DNA of 64,000 nt from Semisulcospira habei (lineage: Eukaryota; Mollusca; Gastropoda; Semisulcospiridae), in assembly GCA_036245525.1 (NCBI GenBank), contig BTPG01000005.1, positions 214,272,224-214,336,223 of the forward strand, written 5' to 3'. Below the pieces are notes generated by a model that was given only the letters and a program-made list of their open reading frames with translations, made no database searches and was not told where the DNA came from. Each line of letters starts with the position of its first letter. Within the stretch, counting starts at the first letter, position 1. Position numbers and translations under genes: made by a program. Positions 22,839 to 34,238 of this stretch are shown one piece after another.

Positions 22839-23045
22839 TTAAGTCGAACGTGGGTATTCCCACATTTAGGGGTTGTTTTCTGAACGCTACGTTACAATGC
22901 AGGTGCCATATTGATCATGATATGAGACAGATCGAGCATGATAGTTCAAGGGTGGTGCCAGAATAGCTTGGCGCCTAAGGCGCCAAGCTATTCTGGCAAC
23001 AACCCTTAAACTGTCATGACAATGCGTGTCCTGTCAGATGAGCAG
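22839..23045. mobile_element. MITE B-type (B5)
   Basis: The hairpin ATGATAGTTCAAGGGTGGTG, CCAGAATAGCTTGGCGCC and complement is clear (22938-23022). The left flank GTCGAACGTGGGTATTCCCA differs from B1-B4. Boundaries are approximate. Confidence 0.65.
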
Positions 23046-23520
23046 GAAAATGTTCGGAGGAGGTACGGCGGAGGAGATATGGCCGATATGGCGCAACCTC
23101 AGGAAGTGGGAGTGGGGTGTGTGGGTGGGAGGTGGAGAAGGGCGGGTGGGTGAGTGGGTGGGTGCGTGGGTGTGTAGGTGAATAAAACAAGCTGTGACTA
23201 ACATCTCCAACTTGCTCAAAGCAAACGTTACAATTTTGCGTCACTATACATCTGTTATTCGAAGAAAAGTGATTATTTTAAAACAAAACCTCTGCCGCGC
23301 AAGTTGGCAGCTGGCCCTGGGGGGAGGTTTGTTTGTTTTATTTTTATTTAACAGAGGCCTGGTTAAAAGGAAGATCGACCCAACCAGAAAATGGAAATAA
23401 AATGTAAAAAATAAGAGGTATGCCCACAGGATATTACGCAATAACATGCCGAGAGGAGGCACGTGTCCCCCTTCCCCACCCCCCACCCCTCCTCCCCCAC
23501 CCTGGGGTAGTCTGTCAGGG
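23046..23520. other. Unassigned, with G- and C-rich tracts
   Basis: A GGGTGG-rich stretch (23106-23178) and a C-rich stretch (23468-23502). No gene seen. Confidence 0.4.
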
Positions 23521-23740
23521 TTTTGCCTCTTCACCTCCACTGATCGTACACTGTACGTCTGAAATCTGTGTCAATTAACTCAACGCAAAAAAACACAAAC
23601 TCCTGCTGTCCCATGAACAAACTGAAGAAAAAGTGTTTTTTTAGCAAGAGGCATAGATCCTCATGCGGGGGCTCATGAGGATCTATACCTCTTGCAGTAG
23701 TCTGTGGGGTTCATTTTATTCTCGGCAGTGAAGGGGTTAA
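23521..23740. mobile_element. MITE A (reverse), left arm of hairpin deleted
   Basis: The hairpin 23644-23695 reads GCAAGAGGCATAGATCCTCA then TGCGGGGGCTCATGAGG, so GAGCCCCCGCA of one arm is lost. The right terminus CTCGGCAGTGAAGGGGTTAA is intact and its TTAA (23737-23740) is shared with the next element. The left boundary is uncertain. Confidence 0.75.
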
Positions 23741-24314
23741 CTCAATCAGCACTGGCTGTTTTTTCGTTAGCAATGCTCTGTATACTGGCTGTTTCGATGG
23801 GTTAGAAAAAAAATCATTAAAAAAAAAACTTTCTGACAAATGTAAATACAATTTTCAGGTTAGTTGATTAGTAAATGAGTGCATGCATATACAAAATTTT
23901 GAGTTACTAACCCCAAAAATGTATATTCTGGAGCATAGTAAAGATACCATTTATTTTCCACACTGCACTTCCAAGTGTAATCGGTTACCAGTTCACTTGT
24001 GTCACACCGAACAGTTCAATCAGATGCATTCTCCTCACTCTCTGCTGATTCAAAAACGCTATCACTGTCTTCCTCAGACTCTTCTGCATCAGAACCCTCA
24101 ATATGGATGATTTCTATCACTTCTCTGACAGTAAATTGACGATGTACTTTGCGCTCTTGTTGTGAGTGAAGCACGCAGAAACGCCATGTTGTTTCGCAAA
24201 TGTAAGCAAAGCTAGTATGTTCGAAAACCACGCTCTACTACAGTAACTGTGAGGCCTAGTGATAAAAATAGGAATGAGGGTCATTGTACGAAAACAGAGC
24301 TGCACACTAGGCAT
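23737..24314 (-). pseudogene. Possible piggyBac-like transposase N-terminal relic
   Basis: The minus-strand frame 24231-24016 includes FTVREVIEIIHIEGSDAEES followed by an acidic Ser/Glu/Asp stretch to a stop. That order (short helix, then acidic tail) is like the N-terminus of many piggyBac-derived proteins, but no catalytic DDD domain is present. The sequence at 23737 begins TTAACTCAATCAGCACTGGC, close to the MITE B1 end TTAACTCATTCAGCCCTGAC. Both points are suggestive only; a chance acidic frame is possible. Confidence 0.35.
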
Positions 24315-24791
24315 GTTAGTTTCGTATTCAGAAATCCCCAGTTCTTGTAGAAGGCGGCCAACTTCACAACCCGCGATCGCGGTGATCAGAGTGCAAGCGT
24401 TGTGCAGGCCATCACCGGGATCGCGGTGATCCGGGTGGAGTGAGTTTTAATGGGTATACACATGCGAGACGCTCTGTATCCGGATGCCATTCGTAATGAA
24501 TTATGTTAAGATGCCGTTGACATAACTCCCGTGACGGCCGAGTCAGTGGATCGGTTGTTTTGAGGCGTAATTGGCTCACGCTGCAGTCAAAGAAGCAGGC
24601 TTTGCCTCACCTGGAACAACGAAATTATGGAGAGCAATCAGAAAATCAGCAATAAAACAGTATGGCGTCTGATGGGCCAGTTATGTTTTGCTCCCCTGAT
24701 CTTGCACACTTTTCTCGGCTGATTGACAAGGGATGATGATGAGGAAGGAAAATGGCAAACAATGTGAGGCAATATTCACAAACGAACGCAG

Positions 24792-24793
<2 letters not shown>
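24315..24793. other. Unassigned sequence
   Basis: Contains two related short palindromic blocks, CGATCGCGGTGATCA (24374) and GGGATCGCGGTGATCC (24418). Nothing else recognised. Confidence 0.4.
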
Positions 24794-24833
<40 letters not shown>

Positions 24834-24865
24834 GCGCGCACACGCACACAAACACACACACACCA

Positions 24866-24941
<76 letters not shown>

Positions 24942-24942
24942 G
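24794..24942. repeat. (CA)n microsatellite
   Basis: Long CA run with short CGCG and AAAC interruptions near 24832-24855. Confidence 0.95.
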
Positions 24943-25187
24943 CACGCACACAGCACGGCACAAATACGTTGAGTTATCAAATATTTAATTGAATTGCCCA
25001 CGACTCCCTGATGAGGAATGCGATTGAAATAAAACACGGAGGCGACAGATGGAGTTGGGAAATGCTTATTAGTTTCCCGCCGTGCACTCTGTTGTCCGTG
25101 GCTCGTGTTTTGTTGTCGTAAATTAATGTGATCGTCCTCTGTTGCGAGTTCACGACGTTTTGACTGTTCAGTTCGGCGTCTCCTGGT

Positions 25188-25330
25188 TTAACCCCTTTGG
25201 CCGCCGAGAAAAAGCAGAACACGGTCCAACTGCAAGAGACATAGATCCTCATGAGCCCCCGCTGTCTCTTGCTGAGACCAATTTATATCTATGTTCCTTG
25301 GGCGGTTTTGGATTGTTGGTAGTGGAATGA
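25188..25330. mobile_element. MITE A with right hairpin arm deleted
   Basis: Begins TTAACCCCTTTGGCCGCCGA. The hairpin left arm (25232) reads GCAAGAGACATAGATCCTCA, TGAGCCCCCGC and jumps to TGTCTCTTGCTGAGACC, so most of the right arm is gone. No right TTAA is visible before the next array. Confidence 0.75.
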
Positions 25331-25364
25331 GCACAGATTTCAGAAATTCAGCGGCAGGCAATGG

Positions 25365-26598
25365 GGTGAAGACTAACGATACAGCTCGTCAGACAGGGAA
25401 CGGGGGGTGAAGACTAACGATACAGCTCGTCAGACAGGGAACGGGGGGGGGGGGGGGGTGAAGACTAACGATACAGCTCGTCCGACAGGGAACGGGGGGT
25501 GAAGACTAACGATACAGCTCGTCAGACAGGGAACGGGGTGAAGACTAATGATACAGCTCGTCAGACAGGGAACGGGGTGTGAAGACTAACGATACAGCTC
25601 GTCAGACAGGGAACGCGGGGTGAAGACTTACGATACAGCTCGTCAGACAGGGAACGGGGGTGAAGACTAACGATACAGCTCGTCAGACAGGGAACGGGGG
25701 GTGAAGACTAACGATACAGCTCGTCAGACAGGGAACGGGGGGGTGAAGACTTACGATACTGCTCGTCAGACAGGGAACGGGGTGAAGACTAACCATACTG
25801 CTCGTCAGACAGGGAACGGGGTGAAGACTAACCATACTGCTCGTCAGACAGGGAACGGGGGGTGAAGACTAACGATACAGCTCGTCAGACAGGGAACGGG
25901 GTGAAGACTAACCATACAGCTCGTCAGACAGGGAACGGGGTGAAGACTAACCATACTGCTCGTCAGACAGGGAACGGGGGGGTGAAGACTAACGATACAG
26001 CTCGTCAGACAGGGAACGGGGGTGAAGACTAACCAGACTGCTCGTCAGACAGGGAACGGGGTGAAGACTAACCAGACTGCTCGTCAGACAGGGAACGGGG
26101 TGAAGACTAACCAGACTGCTCGTCAGACAGGGAACGGAGTGAAGACTAACCAGACTGCTCGTCAGACAGGGAACGGGGTGAAGACTAACCAGACTGCTCG
26201 TCAGACAGGGAACGGGGTGAAGACTAACCAGACTGCTCGTCAGACAGGGAACCGGGTGAAGACTAACCAGACAGCTCGTCAGACAGGGAACGGGGTGAAG
26301 ACTAACCAGACTGCTCGTCAGACAGGGAACGGGGTGAAGACTAACCAGACTGCTCGTCAGACAGGGAACGGGGTGAAGACTAACCAGACTGCTCGTCAGA
26401 CAGGGAACGGAGTGAAGACTAACCAGACTGCTCGTCAGACAGGGAACGGGGTGAAGACTAACCAGACTGCTCGTCAGACAGGGAACGGGGTGAAGACTAA
26501 CCAGACTGCTCGTCAGACAGGGAACCGGGTGAAGACTAACCAGACAGCTCGTCAGACAGGGAACGGGGTGAAGACTAACCATACTGCTCGTCAGACAA
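25365..26598. repeat. 39-43-bp minisatellite, about 31 units
   Basis: Unit GTGAAGACTAACCAGACTGC, TCGTCAGACAGGGAACGGG. The left half varies in length by G-run expansion (up to about 16 G near 25444). The right half is a homogeneous 39-bp period and gives spurious open frames on both strands (26022-26684 plus, 25989-26582 minus). Two variants, ACGATACAGC and ACCAGACTGC, are distributed in blocks, which suggests segmental duplication within the array. Confidence 0.93.
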
Positions 26599-26660
26599 GA
26601 TGCGCAGTTACGCGTCTATTCCGGCGAACGGAATCGTCAGTAACAGTCAAGGGATTCAAG
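26599..26660. mobile_element. MITE D right arm
   Basis: GTTACGCGTCTATTCCGGCG, AACGGAATCGTCAGTAACAG then TCAAGGGATTCAAG aligns with the right arm of the complete element at 1602-1957, with the final TTAA decayed to TTCAA. The array to its left therefore borders, and may sit inside, a MITE D. Confidence 0.65.
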
Positions 26661-26736
26661 TGTCGCTCAGAGTGTGGTAGATGAGGAACAACGGAGTAAA
26701 ATCAATGAGGAAGAGACTCTTAGAGGCCACGGGCGG

Positions 26737-26770
26737 GGAGGAGGGGCTCACCAGGACGTATGTCTCTTGC
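26737..26770. mobile_element. MITE A right half
   Basis: GGGGCTCACCAGGACGTATG then TCTCTTGC, one arm only. Confidence 0.55.
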
Positions 26771-26912
26771 AGGTGCATCGCGTCCACAAATTAGAAGACC
26801 ATAAAGAAACACACACACACCAAAAAAAAAAAAAAAAAGAAGAGGGGAGGAAGGAGGGGGGGAGGGCGCTGAAAAAGGATGCCAACATATTAAGCAACAA
26901 GAATCTTACACA

Positions 26913-26941
26913 AGCAAAGGCATGGATCCTCCTCATGAGCC
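26913..26941. mobile_element. MITE A left half
   Basis: GCAAAGGCATGGATCCTCCT then CATGAGC, one arm only, with a CCT duplication. Confidence 0.55.
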
Positions 26942-26973
26942 GTTCAAGGACAACGGATGCTATTTTAGTCTCA

Positions 26974-27039
26974 GCAAGAGGCATGGATCCTCATGAGCCC
27001 CCGCGACTGCGGGGGCTCATGAGGATCTATGCCTCTTGC
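26974..27039. mobile_element. MITE A hairpin, near-perfect
   Basis: GCAAGAGGCATGGATCCTCA...GGATCTATGCCTCTTGC with centre GCGACTGC. Confidence 0.88.
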
Positions 27040-27692
27040 AGATCGTTCTGGAAGTGGTGGACTTAGTGCAACGTGTCACCCAGTGTAATGGAATTATGGC
27101 ATAAGACACACAATGTCACAGTGCACCTGGACGGCCGTATGATCCTCTTCGCTGTGTCAGACTCTGTAGGGAACAACGCCGAGATGGTGCAGCTGTGGGT
27201 ATTTTTTTTTTTTTTTTTACTTTTCTCTCTAACGTCAATAATGATATCGGATGACAATCCTGATGGGCAGCGAGGGCTGTTATTAAGTTACGGGCAGTTT
27301 GAGCGATACGGCAAATGGCCATTGGGTGCGTCTGCCATTTACACTTCCAAGACCAAGAAGTTGTAAGTTTTGAAACGTCCAGGCTCCAAGCACTACGCGG
27401 GCCTGAATATCAAGGGTCGTGGATCGACGGTGACAGTGTGAAGACAGCGCTTGAAGAACTGAGAATCGCAGACAGCACCAGAGCTGTCACGGTTGTTTTG
27501 CACTGGCAATGTACCCTAAAAGTAAAAATGGCTGATCTCAAGCTGTGGGACGTCTTTTGTCCACGCTGGCAAGAATTACTTTGACAGCGGGGAGACTATT
27601 TTGTAACACGAAATAATCTCCTGTCCATTTTAGTTCACACTGAACTCCATGTGACTTACTCGGTGCAAAACAGGTTTTTAAAAAAATTGCTG
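27040..27692. other. Unassigned sequence
   Basis: Open frames 27073-27366 and 27315-27584 (plus) have no recognisable domain. A T-run lies at 27202-27219. Confidence 0.4.
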
Positions 27693-27758
27693 GCAAGAAG
27701 CATAGATCCTCATGAGCTCCCGCAATTGCGGAGGCTCATGCGGATCTATGCCTCTTCA
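27693..27758. mobile_element. MITE A hairpin
   Basis: GCAAGAAGCATAGATCCTCA...GGATCTATGCCTCTTC with centre GCAATTGC and a compensating CTCC/GGAG pair. Confidence 0.82.
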
Positions 27759-27769
27759 GATGGGTGTAG

Positions 27770-27986
27770 TTAACCCCTATCATCCTGAGGCTAAAAGTTT
27801 CAAATGTGTACACTGCCATATGCAAGCTACATTATAGTACTTACAGATAAGGATATAGACCAATGGCTTTAGTTCAAGGGTGGTGCCAGAATAGCTTGGC
27901 GCCTCGAGGCTATTCTGGAACTACACTTGAACTATTTTAGACAAACTTATTTCACACACTGGTGTATTCCGACTGATAAGGGTTAA
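27770..27986. mobile_element. MITE B2 with right arm deletion
   Basis: Begins TTAACCCCTATCATCCTGAG and ends GTATTCCGACTGATAAGGG plus TTAA. The hairpin reads CTTGGCGCCTCGAGGCTATT, so the inner right arm (CGCCAAG) is lost. Confidence 0.83.
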
Positions 27987-28215
27987 CGGAGAAGCCCCTA
28001 ACATCTGCGCCTTCTGGCTGTATGTACGTGATTTCTACACCGATCTGGATAGCGAGTTTTTGATTGTGACGGAAATTCAATTATTTTCCTAGCTCTCGCC
28101 GGCTACAGCATCTTTATGATATCTATCTAGTGGTTACCCAGTGAGCATACTCACTCGCGCCGACGTCTGCCCGAGGACCTTTGCTTACTGGGTCGTGAGC
28201 TGCACTGGAGTCAAT

Positions 28216-28217
<2 letters not shown>

Positions 28218-28308
<91 letters not shown>
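28218..28308. repeat. (CT)n microsatellite
   Basis: About 45 CT units. Confidence 0.95.
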
Positions 28309-28312
<4 letters not shown>

Positions 28313-28439
28313 AGGGCTCCCGCAAACGATGATTATGACAAGTGCATACATCTTCGTATGGGTACCCGTGTGTTTTGTTAAATCAATGTTGCTGTTTGTA
28401 GTGTTTTTGTAATTCACATTACTTTCGATGTTGTTTGTG

Positions 28440-28866
<427 letters not shown>

Positions 28867-29268
28867 TATTTGTGTTATCCTTGGTTATAAAAGTTATGTT
28901 TTGACAAAAGACAAAATCGTGGTTTATGGTTGGCGTTGATTCTGATGGCCCTTTGATACAGATCTATTTTCACACAAAATCAACTGTATGTACCGACACT
29001 TGAGCTACAGTATTTTGTTAAGCGTGATTCAGGTTCATTTTAGGTATTGATCGCTCATTGATCATTGCGTAATCCGTGTGGACTTCTATGCCTCTGCATT
29101 CTGCTGCGCTGAAAATTCAAACTGACAAGTGCACTCAACTGCGTTGTGCAATATCGGGGCTATGAACACTGGCAATACCGATTTTACGCGAGTGGTTTGG
29201 ACGATATTGGTTTTCGTAATGCATACTCACCAATAAAACCTTAGCTGTGTAGACGGAGAATAATATGT
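28867..29268. other. Unassigned sequence
   Basis: Nothing recognised. Confidence 0.4.
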
Positions 29269-29645
29269 TTAACGCCTTCACTGCCAGTGGTCGTGAACTT
29301 CGCGTCTGAAACGACCGCATACGGACCGAAATTCGCCCCAAGAACACAAATATAAATGGTGCAAAAATACTACAACTACAAATATATGTACAAATATAAA
29401 TGGTGCAAAAATACAACTACAAATATATGTACAAATATAAATGGTGCAAAAATACAATTACAAATATATGTACAAATATAAATGCAGCAACAACAACAAC
29501 AACAACAAAAAATGGGGCAGAAAGAGCATAAAACAAACAAGAGACATAGATCCTCATGAGCCCCCGCATTTGCGGGGGCTCATGAGGATTTATGTCTCTT
29601 GTAGCTGGGTAGTGTTCGCCTTGGCCCGACATTTAAGGGGTGAAC
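29269..29645. mobile_element. MITE A with internal 41-44-bp tandem repeat
   Basis: Starts TTAACGCCTTCACTGCCAGT. The hairpin at 29537-29602 (ACAAGAGACATAGATCCTCA...) is intact. It ends CCCGACATTTAAGGGGTGAA, a decayed terminus. Between the left end and the hairpin lie about 3.5 units of TATAAATGGTGCAAAAATAC then AACTACAAATATATGTACAA. Confidence 0.8.
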
Positions 29646-29692
29646 GGCGACTGATTGGTAAGGGATACCTACGACATTTACTGCGGAGTAGC

Positions 29693-31047
29693 ATTGAGAG
29701 TACCGGCATATATTCAGCGCTCAGTCCCCGACCCAGTTCTTGTCATTGAGAGTACCGGCATATATTCAGCGCTAAGTCCCCGACCCAGTTCTTGTCATTG
29801 AGAGTACCGGCATAATATTCAGCGCTAAGTCCCCGACCCAGTTCTTGTCATTGAGAGTACCGGCATATATTCAGCGCTAAGTCCCCGACCCAGTTCTTGT
29901 CATTGAGAGTACCGGCATATATTCAGCGCTAAGTCCCCGACCCAGTTCTTGTCATTGAGAGTACCGGCATATATTCAGCGCTAAGTCCCCGACCCAGTTC
30001 TTGTCATTGAGAGTACCGGCATATATTCAGCGCTAAGTCCCCGACCCAGTTCTTGTCATTGAGAGTACCGGCATATATTCAGCGCTAAGTCCCCGACCCA
30101 GTTCTTGTCATTGAGAGTACCGGCATATATTCAGCGCTAAGTCCCCGACCCAGTTCTTGTCATTGAGAGTACCGGCATATATTCAGCGCTAAGTCCCCGA
30201 CCCAGTTCTTGTCATTGAGAGTACCGGCATATATTCAGCGCTAAGTCCCCGACCCAGTTCTTGTCATTGAGAGTACCAGCATATATTCAGCGCTAAGTCC
30301 CCGACCCAGTTCTTGTCATTGAGAGTACCGGCATATATTCAGCGCTAAGTCCCCGACCCAGTTCTTGTCATTGAGAGTACCGGCATATATTCAGCGCTCA
30401 GTCCCCGACCCAGTTCTTGTCATTGAGAGTACCGGCATAATATTCAGCGCTAAGTCCCCGACCCATTTCTTGTCATTGAGAGTACCGGCATATATTCAGC
30501 GCTCAGTCCCCGACCCAGTTCCTGTCATTGAGAGTACCGGCATATATTCAGCGCTAAGTCCCCGACCCAGTTCTTGTCATTGAGAGTACCGACATATATT
30601 CAGCGCTAAGTCCCCGACCCAGTTCTTGTCATTGAGAGTACCAGCATATATTCAGCGCTAAGTCCCCGACCCAGTTCTTGTCATTGAGAGTACCGGCATA
30701 TATTCAGCGCTAAGTCCCCGACCCAGTTCTTGTCATTGAGAGTACCGGCATATATTCAGCGCTAAGTCCCCGACCCAGTTCTTGTCATTGAGAGTACCGG
30801 CATATATTCAGCGCTAAGTCCCCGACCCAGTTCTTGTCATTGAGAGTACCGGCATATATTCAGCGCTAAGTCCCCGACCCAGTTCTTGTCATTGAGAGTA
30901 CCGGCATATATTCAGCGCTCAGTCCCCGACCCAGTTCTTGTCATTGAGAGTACCGGCATATATTCAGCGCTAAGTCCCCGACCCAGTTCTTGTCATTGAG
31001 AGTACCGGCATATATTCAGCGCTCAGTCCCCGACCCAGTTCTTGTCA
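29693..31047. repeat. 52-bp minisatellite, 26 units
   Basis: Unit ATTGAGAGTACCGGCATATA, TTCAGCGCTAAGTCCCCGAC, CCAGTTCTTGTC. Units are almost identical, differing mainly at GCTAAG/GCTCAG, so the array is recently homogenised. There are no spacers, so it is not a CRISPR. Confidence 0.95.
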
Positions 31048-31050
31048 TGC

Positions 31051-31118
31051 GCAGGAGACATGGCTTCCCGTGACATAGATCCACATGATCCGAGGGACAC
31101 ATGGAAATCCATACGTCT
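31051..31118. mobile_element. Degenerate MITE A hairpin
   Basis: GCAGGAGACATGGCTTCCCG, then TAGATCCACATGATCCGAGG and GACACATGGAAATCCATACG. Arm pattern still visible. Confidence 0.45.
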
Positions 31119-31141
31119 AGCCGGCCAAACTCTGCTCTACG

Positions 31142-31394
31142 TTAACCCACTCTACCCCAAGACCGAACTCCCCACGTGTTGCCGTTGTCCTCTGAAGACT
31201 GCACTCTAGTGCAGGACACACATCGACCATGATAGTTCAAGGGTGATGCCAGAATAGCTTGGCGCCCATAGGCGCCAAGCTATTCTGGCATCACCCTTGA
31301 ACTATCATGGTCGGGCGCTATTCTGGCATCACCCTTGAACTATCATGGTCGATCGAAATCTTTCTGTGGTGTGTCTGGGGTAGAATGAGTTCAA
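31142..31394. mobile_element. MITE B3 with duplicated right arm
   Basis: Starts TTAACCCACTCTACCCCAAG and ends TGTCTGGGGTAGAATGAGTT then CAA. After the normal hairpin, the segment GCTATTCTGGCATCACCCTT, GAACTATCATGGTCG occurs a second time (31316-31350). Confidence 0.83.
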
Positions 31395-31487
31395 CGATAG
31401 TGTACTATTTCGGATCTCAGTGTCCGACTGCACGGTTTTGTCCAATCGATTTTTTTTTTTTTTTTAGCGTTATAATCTGCGATCCGT

Positions 31488-31613
31488 TTAACGCCTTTGC
31501 TGTCGGGACTCATCCACCACCGCTCAACTAAAGAGACATAGATCCTCATGAGCCCCCGCAGTCGCACTAACTTACCGCAGTTGCGGGGGCTCATGAGGAT
31601 CTATGCCTCTTGC
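31488..31613. mobile_element. MITE A with lengthened loop
   Basis: Starts TTAACGCCTTTGCTGTCGGG. The hairpin 31530-31613 has loop GTCGCACTAACTTACCGCAG. The usual right flank is replaced by the next array. Confidence 0.8.
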
Positions 31614-31616
31614 TGG

Positions 31617-32030
31617 ACTCATTGATATTCTTGTTCCTCTAGATGATGATCATGATATCAGGGGTATACATTGATATTCTTGTTCCTCTAGATGATGATC
31701 ATGATATCAGGGGTATACATTGATATTCTTGTTCCTCTAGATGATGATCATGATATCAGGGGTATACATTGATATTCTTGTTCCTCTAGATGATGATCAT
31801 GATATCAGGGATATACATTGATATTCTTGTTCCTCTAGATGATGATCATGATCAGGTTCATTGATATCCATCTAGAGAGATCTGATATCGGGCTATACAT
31901 GATATCATGTTCCTCAGTGATATAACAAATTGATATTCTTGTTCCTCTAGATGATGATCATATTAATATCAGGTATATACATTGATATTCTTCTTCCTCT
32001 AGATGATGATCATAATGTCAGGGATATACG
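31617..32030. repeat. 49-bp minisatellite, about 8 units
   Basis: Unit ATTGATATTCTTGTTCCTCT, AGATGATGATCATGATATCA, GGGGTATAC. Five good units followed by scrambled ones. It begins directly beside the MITE A right arm. Confidence 0.92.
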
Positions 32031-32051
32031 GTTTCTTGCTCATATGTATAG

Positions 32052-32131
32052 GATTGACCCCTTCAATGTCGAGAAAAAAATTGAAAACACTACAACTGCA
32101 AGAGACATAGATCCTCATGAGCCCCCGCAGT
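32052..32131. mobile_element. MITE A, left half
   Basis: GATTGACCCCTTCAATGTCG (decayed TTAACCCCTTCA end), then GCAAGAGACATAGATCCTCA and TGAGCCCCCGCAGTT. The right arm is missing. Confidence 0.65.
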
Positions 32132-32744
32132 TATAACAACACTGCCTTTGTTCATCAGTGTTCAAATTGCCAGTGCAATAAATACAGACACTGCATTCAT
32201 TTCTATGACGGCGGAATATTTTTAGATTTGAAAAGCATCTCGCGAGATCGATGATTGCCGCAGAATTATGAGTACAACATTCCCCCCCACTCACCATTCC
32301 GCGGGAAAAATAAACAAACAGGCCTTCGGTGTTGCAACAACTGACGCCATGCTCCAGTGCTGACAGCATACCAGTGCGTGGAGAGGTTGTCCGGCTGACA
32401 TCGGGCGCTCGCTGGCCCGGGCACTTTCGTGCGCGGGCCAGCGAGCGCCCGACTTCGACCAGATGGCCTTTTACGCACTGCGGTTGTATCAACCTATTGA
32501 CTGTCAGGACATAGTGAGGACCACAGAACTGCCAGTCATTGATCGCCACCAGCCATTTTGTTTCCAATTCCTGGAGCCACTCTTTCGTCACGGGCCGCGT
32601 TTGGGGTTTGCCTTCGCTACAAGGAATGTTTACAACTGTTGTTCACTTTAGTTCAGTTCAGTTCAGTTCAGGATGGAACCTTTCTCCGGGTACTCCGGCT
32701 CTTCCTCCCCCCACGACTTTGGTATCAATTTCAGCACAGTAGTA
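32132..32744. other. Unassigned, contains a GC-rich perfect hairpin
   Basis: At 32401-32452, TCGGGCGCTCGCTGGCCCG pairs with its exact complement CGGGCCAGCGAGCGCCCGA around GGCACTTTCGTGCG, where GCAC/GTGC also pair. It is the strongest small hairpin outside the MITE families. There are also 4-5 TTCAG units at 32650. Confidence 0.6.
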
Positions 32745-32960
32745 ATCAAATTTCAAATTTTATAAACAATTTGAATTTCCAAAACTTTAGTAGCTCGCTT
32801 GAGCTTGCCCTTAGCACCACGTGAATGTTCTGTGTTTATGCACAGTGTGGGAGTGAATGCGCGTGATTCACGTGAGCGTGCTTGTTGGGTTCAGTTCGCG
32901 GCGGCGCCTTGAACTGATTTTCAGTTGGGATAAAGCGCCTATTTAATGTGCTGACTTATT
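32745..32960 (+). repeat. Dispersed repeat, copy 1 (see 33895-34240)
   Basis: Shares with copy 2 the blocks AATCAAATTTCAAAT, GCACCACGTGAATGT, CACGTGAGCGTG, TTGGGTTCAGTTCGCGGC and a 3' part reading AGCGCCTAT before an AT-rich tail, the kind of end seen on L2/CR1 LINEs. Confidence 0.7.
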
Positions 32961-33894
32961 TTTTATTATTAATTATCTCTGCGTTCGCAAAGGCCCATAG
33001 GCACTCCATCTGAGGTCTTCCCCCCGGAGTCCGGAGTTCCTTTCGATTCGGCTGCTGTTTGTCTGATGTACCTCTGTGCTTCTGGCGTGGAGGAGTTCAC
33101 AGGATGTATAGTGACCTACGATGACGTGTCAATGACGGGTGATGCCCACTAACGTAGTTAGCGCGGGGCAGAGTGGCAAGGCGGACACGGGAGCCAAGGC
33201 ATTCTCGGTTTGCACCTCGCTCACCGCGCATCAATTTTTCATCCTCGATTCGGCGCCATGTTGGTTTGGGATTGACCGTGATGTCTGATCAGACAGCCTG
33301 TCCTGGGTGAGGTGACGTCTTGGTGGTGTGCAAAGGCCATCGGGCCGTCGTCGGCCCGATGGCCTTTGCGCAATGGGTTGGTAGAGCATGCTGCTTGCTC
33401 ACTCAGCTAACTGCTCGCGTCACTGAATGCACTGACTGCCCCGCGAAGGCCAAACTGTAAGTTCATTATTGCGCGAAAAGCCGCGAGATGTTCATTTTCT
33501 TACACACTTCTGTGTTTGCCGACCTTGAGCGGAACAGCAGTATAGTCACACACGTGCGTGATAGAGCCATAGTGCGTGGACGGACACCTGTGCACAATAT
33601 TGTCTTGTAGAAAATCTGGTCAACAAAAAGGCACGGGCACACACAATATTGAAACTTGACCTACTTTCAGCTCACGTGCCATGACGCCATTTCATAGTGA
33701 CGCCCTGGCACTCGGGCGTCATCATTGCGCTATTACGTCATCATGCAGGAACATTTGCCGGAACATCTATAATATCCACGTCACATTACAAAGTAAATGA
33801 CGTTACTCATGTTCTTTGCCAAAGACACAATGGCGGCAGTGTTGCGGTTAGGAGTGTGCCGAAAACAAACTTACAGCTAGGACCGGTTTCAGGC
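32961..33894. other. Unassigned, contains a perfect hairpin
   Basis: GCAAAGGCCATCGGGCC at 33330 pairs with GGCCCGATGGCCTTTGC ending 33369 around GTCGTC. No gene seen. Confidence 0.5.
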
Positions 33895-34010
33895 CACTTA
33901 ATAAAATTTCAAATACAAGCGATCAAAATTTCCGAAACCTCAGTAGCTGAGCCGACCCTTCGCACCACGTGAATGTCCCGTGTTTGCCTTGTACTGTGTT
34001 TGTCTTCAGA

Positions 34011-34089
<79 letters not shown>

Positions 34090-34170
34090 ACGTGAGCGTG
34101 CGTGTTGGGTTCAGTTCGCGGCGCTTTGAGCCGATTCGCAGAATTGGGAATAGCGCCTATATAATAACCG

Positions 34171-34238
<68 letters not shown>

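Noticed and set aside
24646..25037. Cys-Val and Thr-His repeat frames
   Set aside because: (CA)n microsatellite.
26022..26684. 220-codon plus-strand frame with 13-residue repeats
   Set aside because: Product of the 39-bp minisatellite.
29693..31047. CRISPR-like regular 52-bp repeat
   Set aside because: Units are directly adjacent with no variable spacers, and the sequence is eukaryotic.
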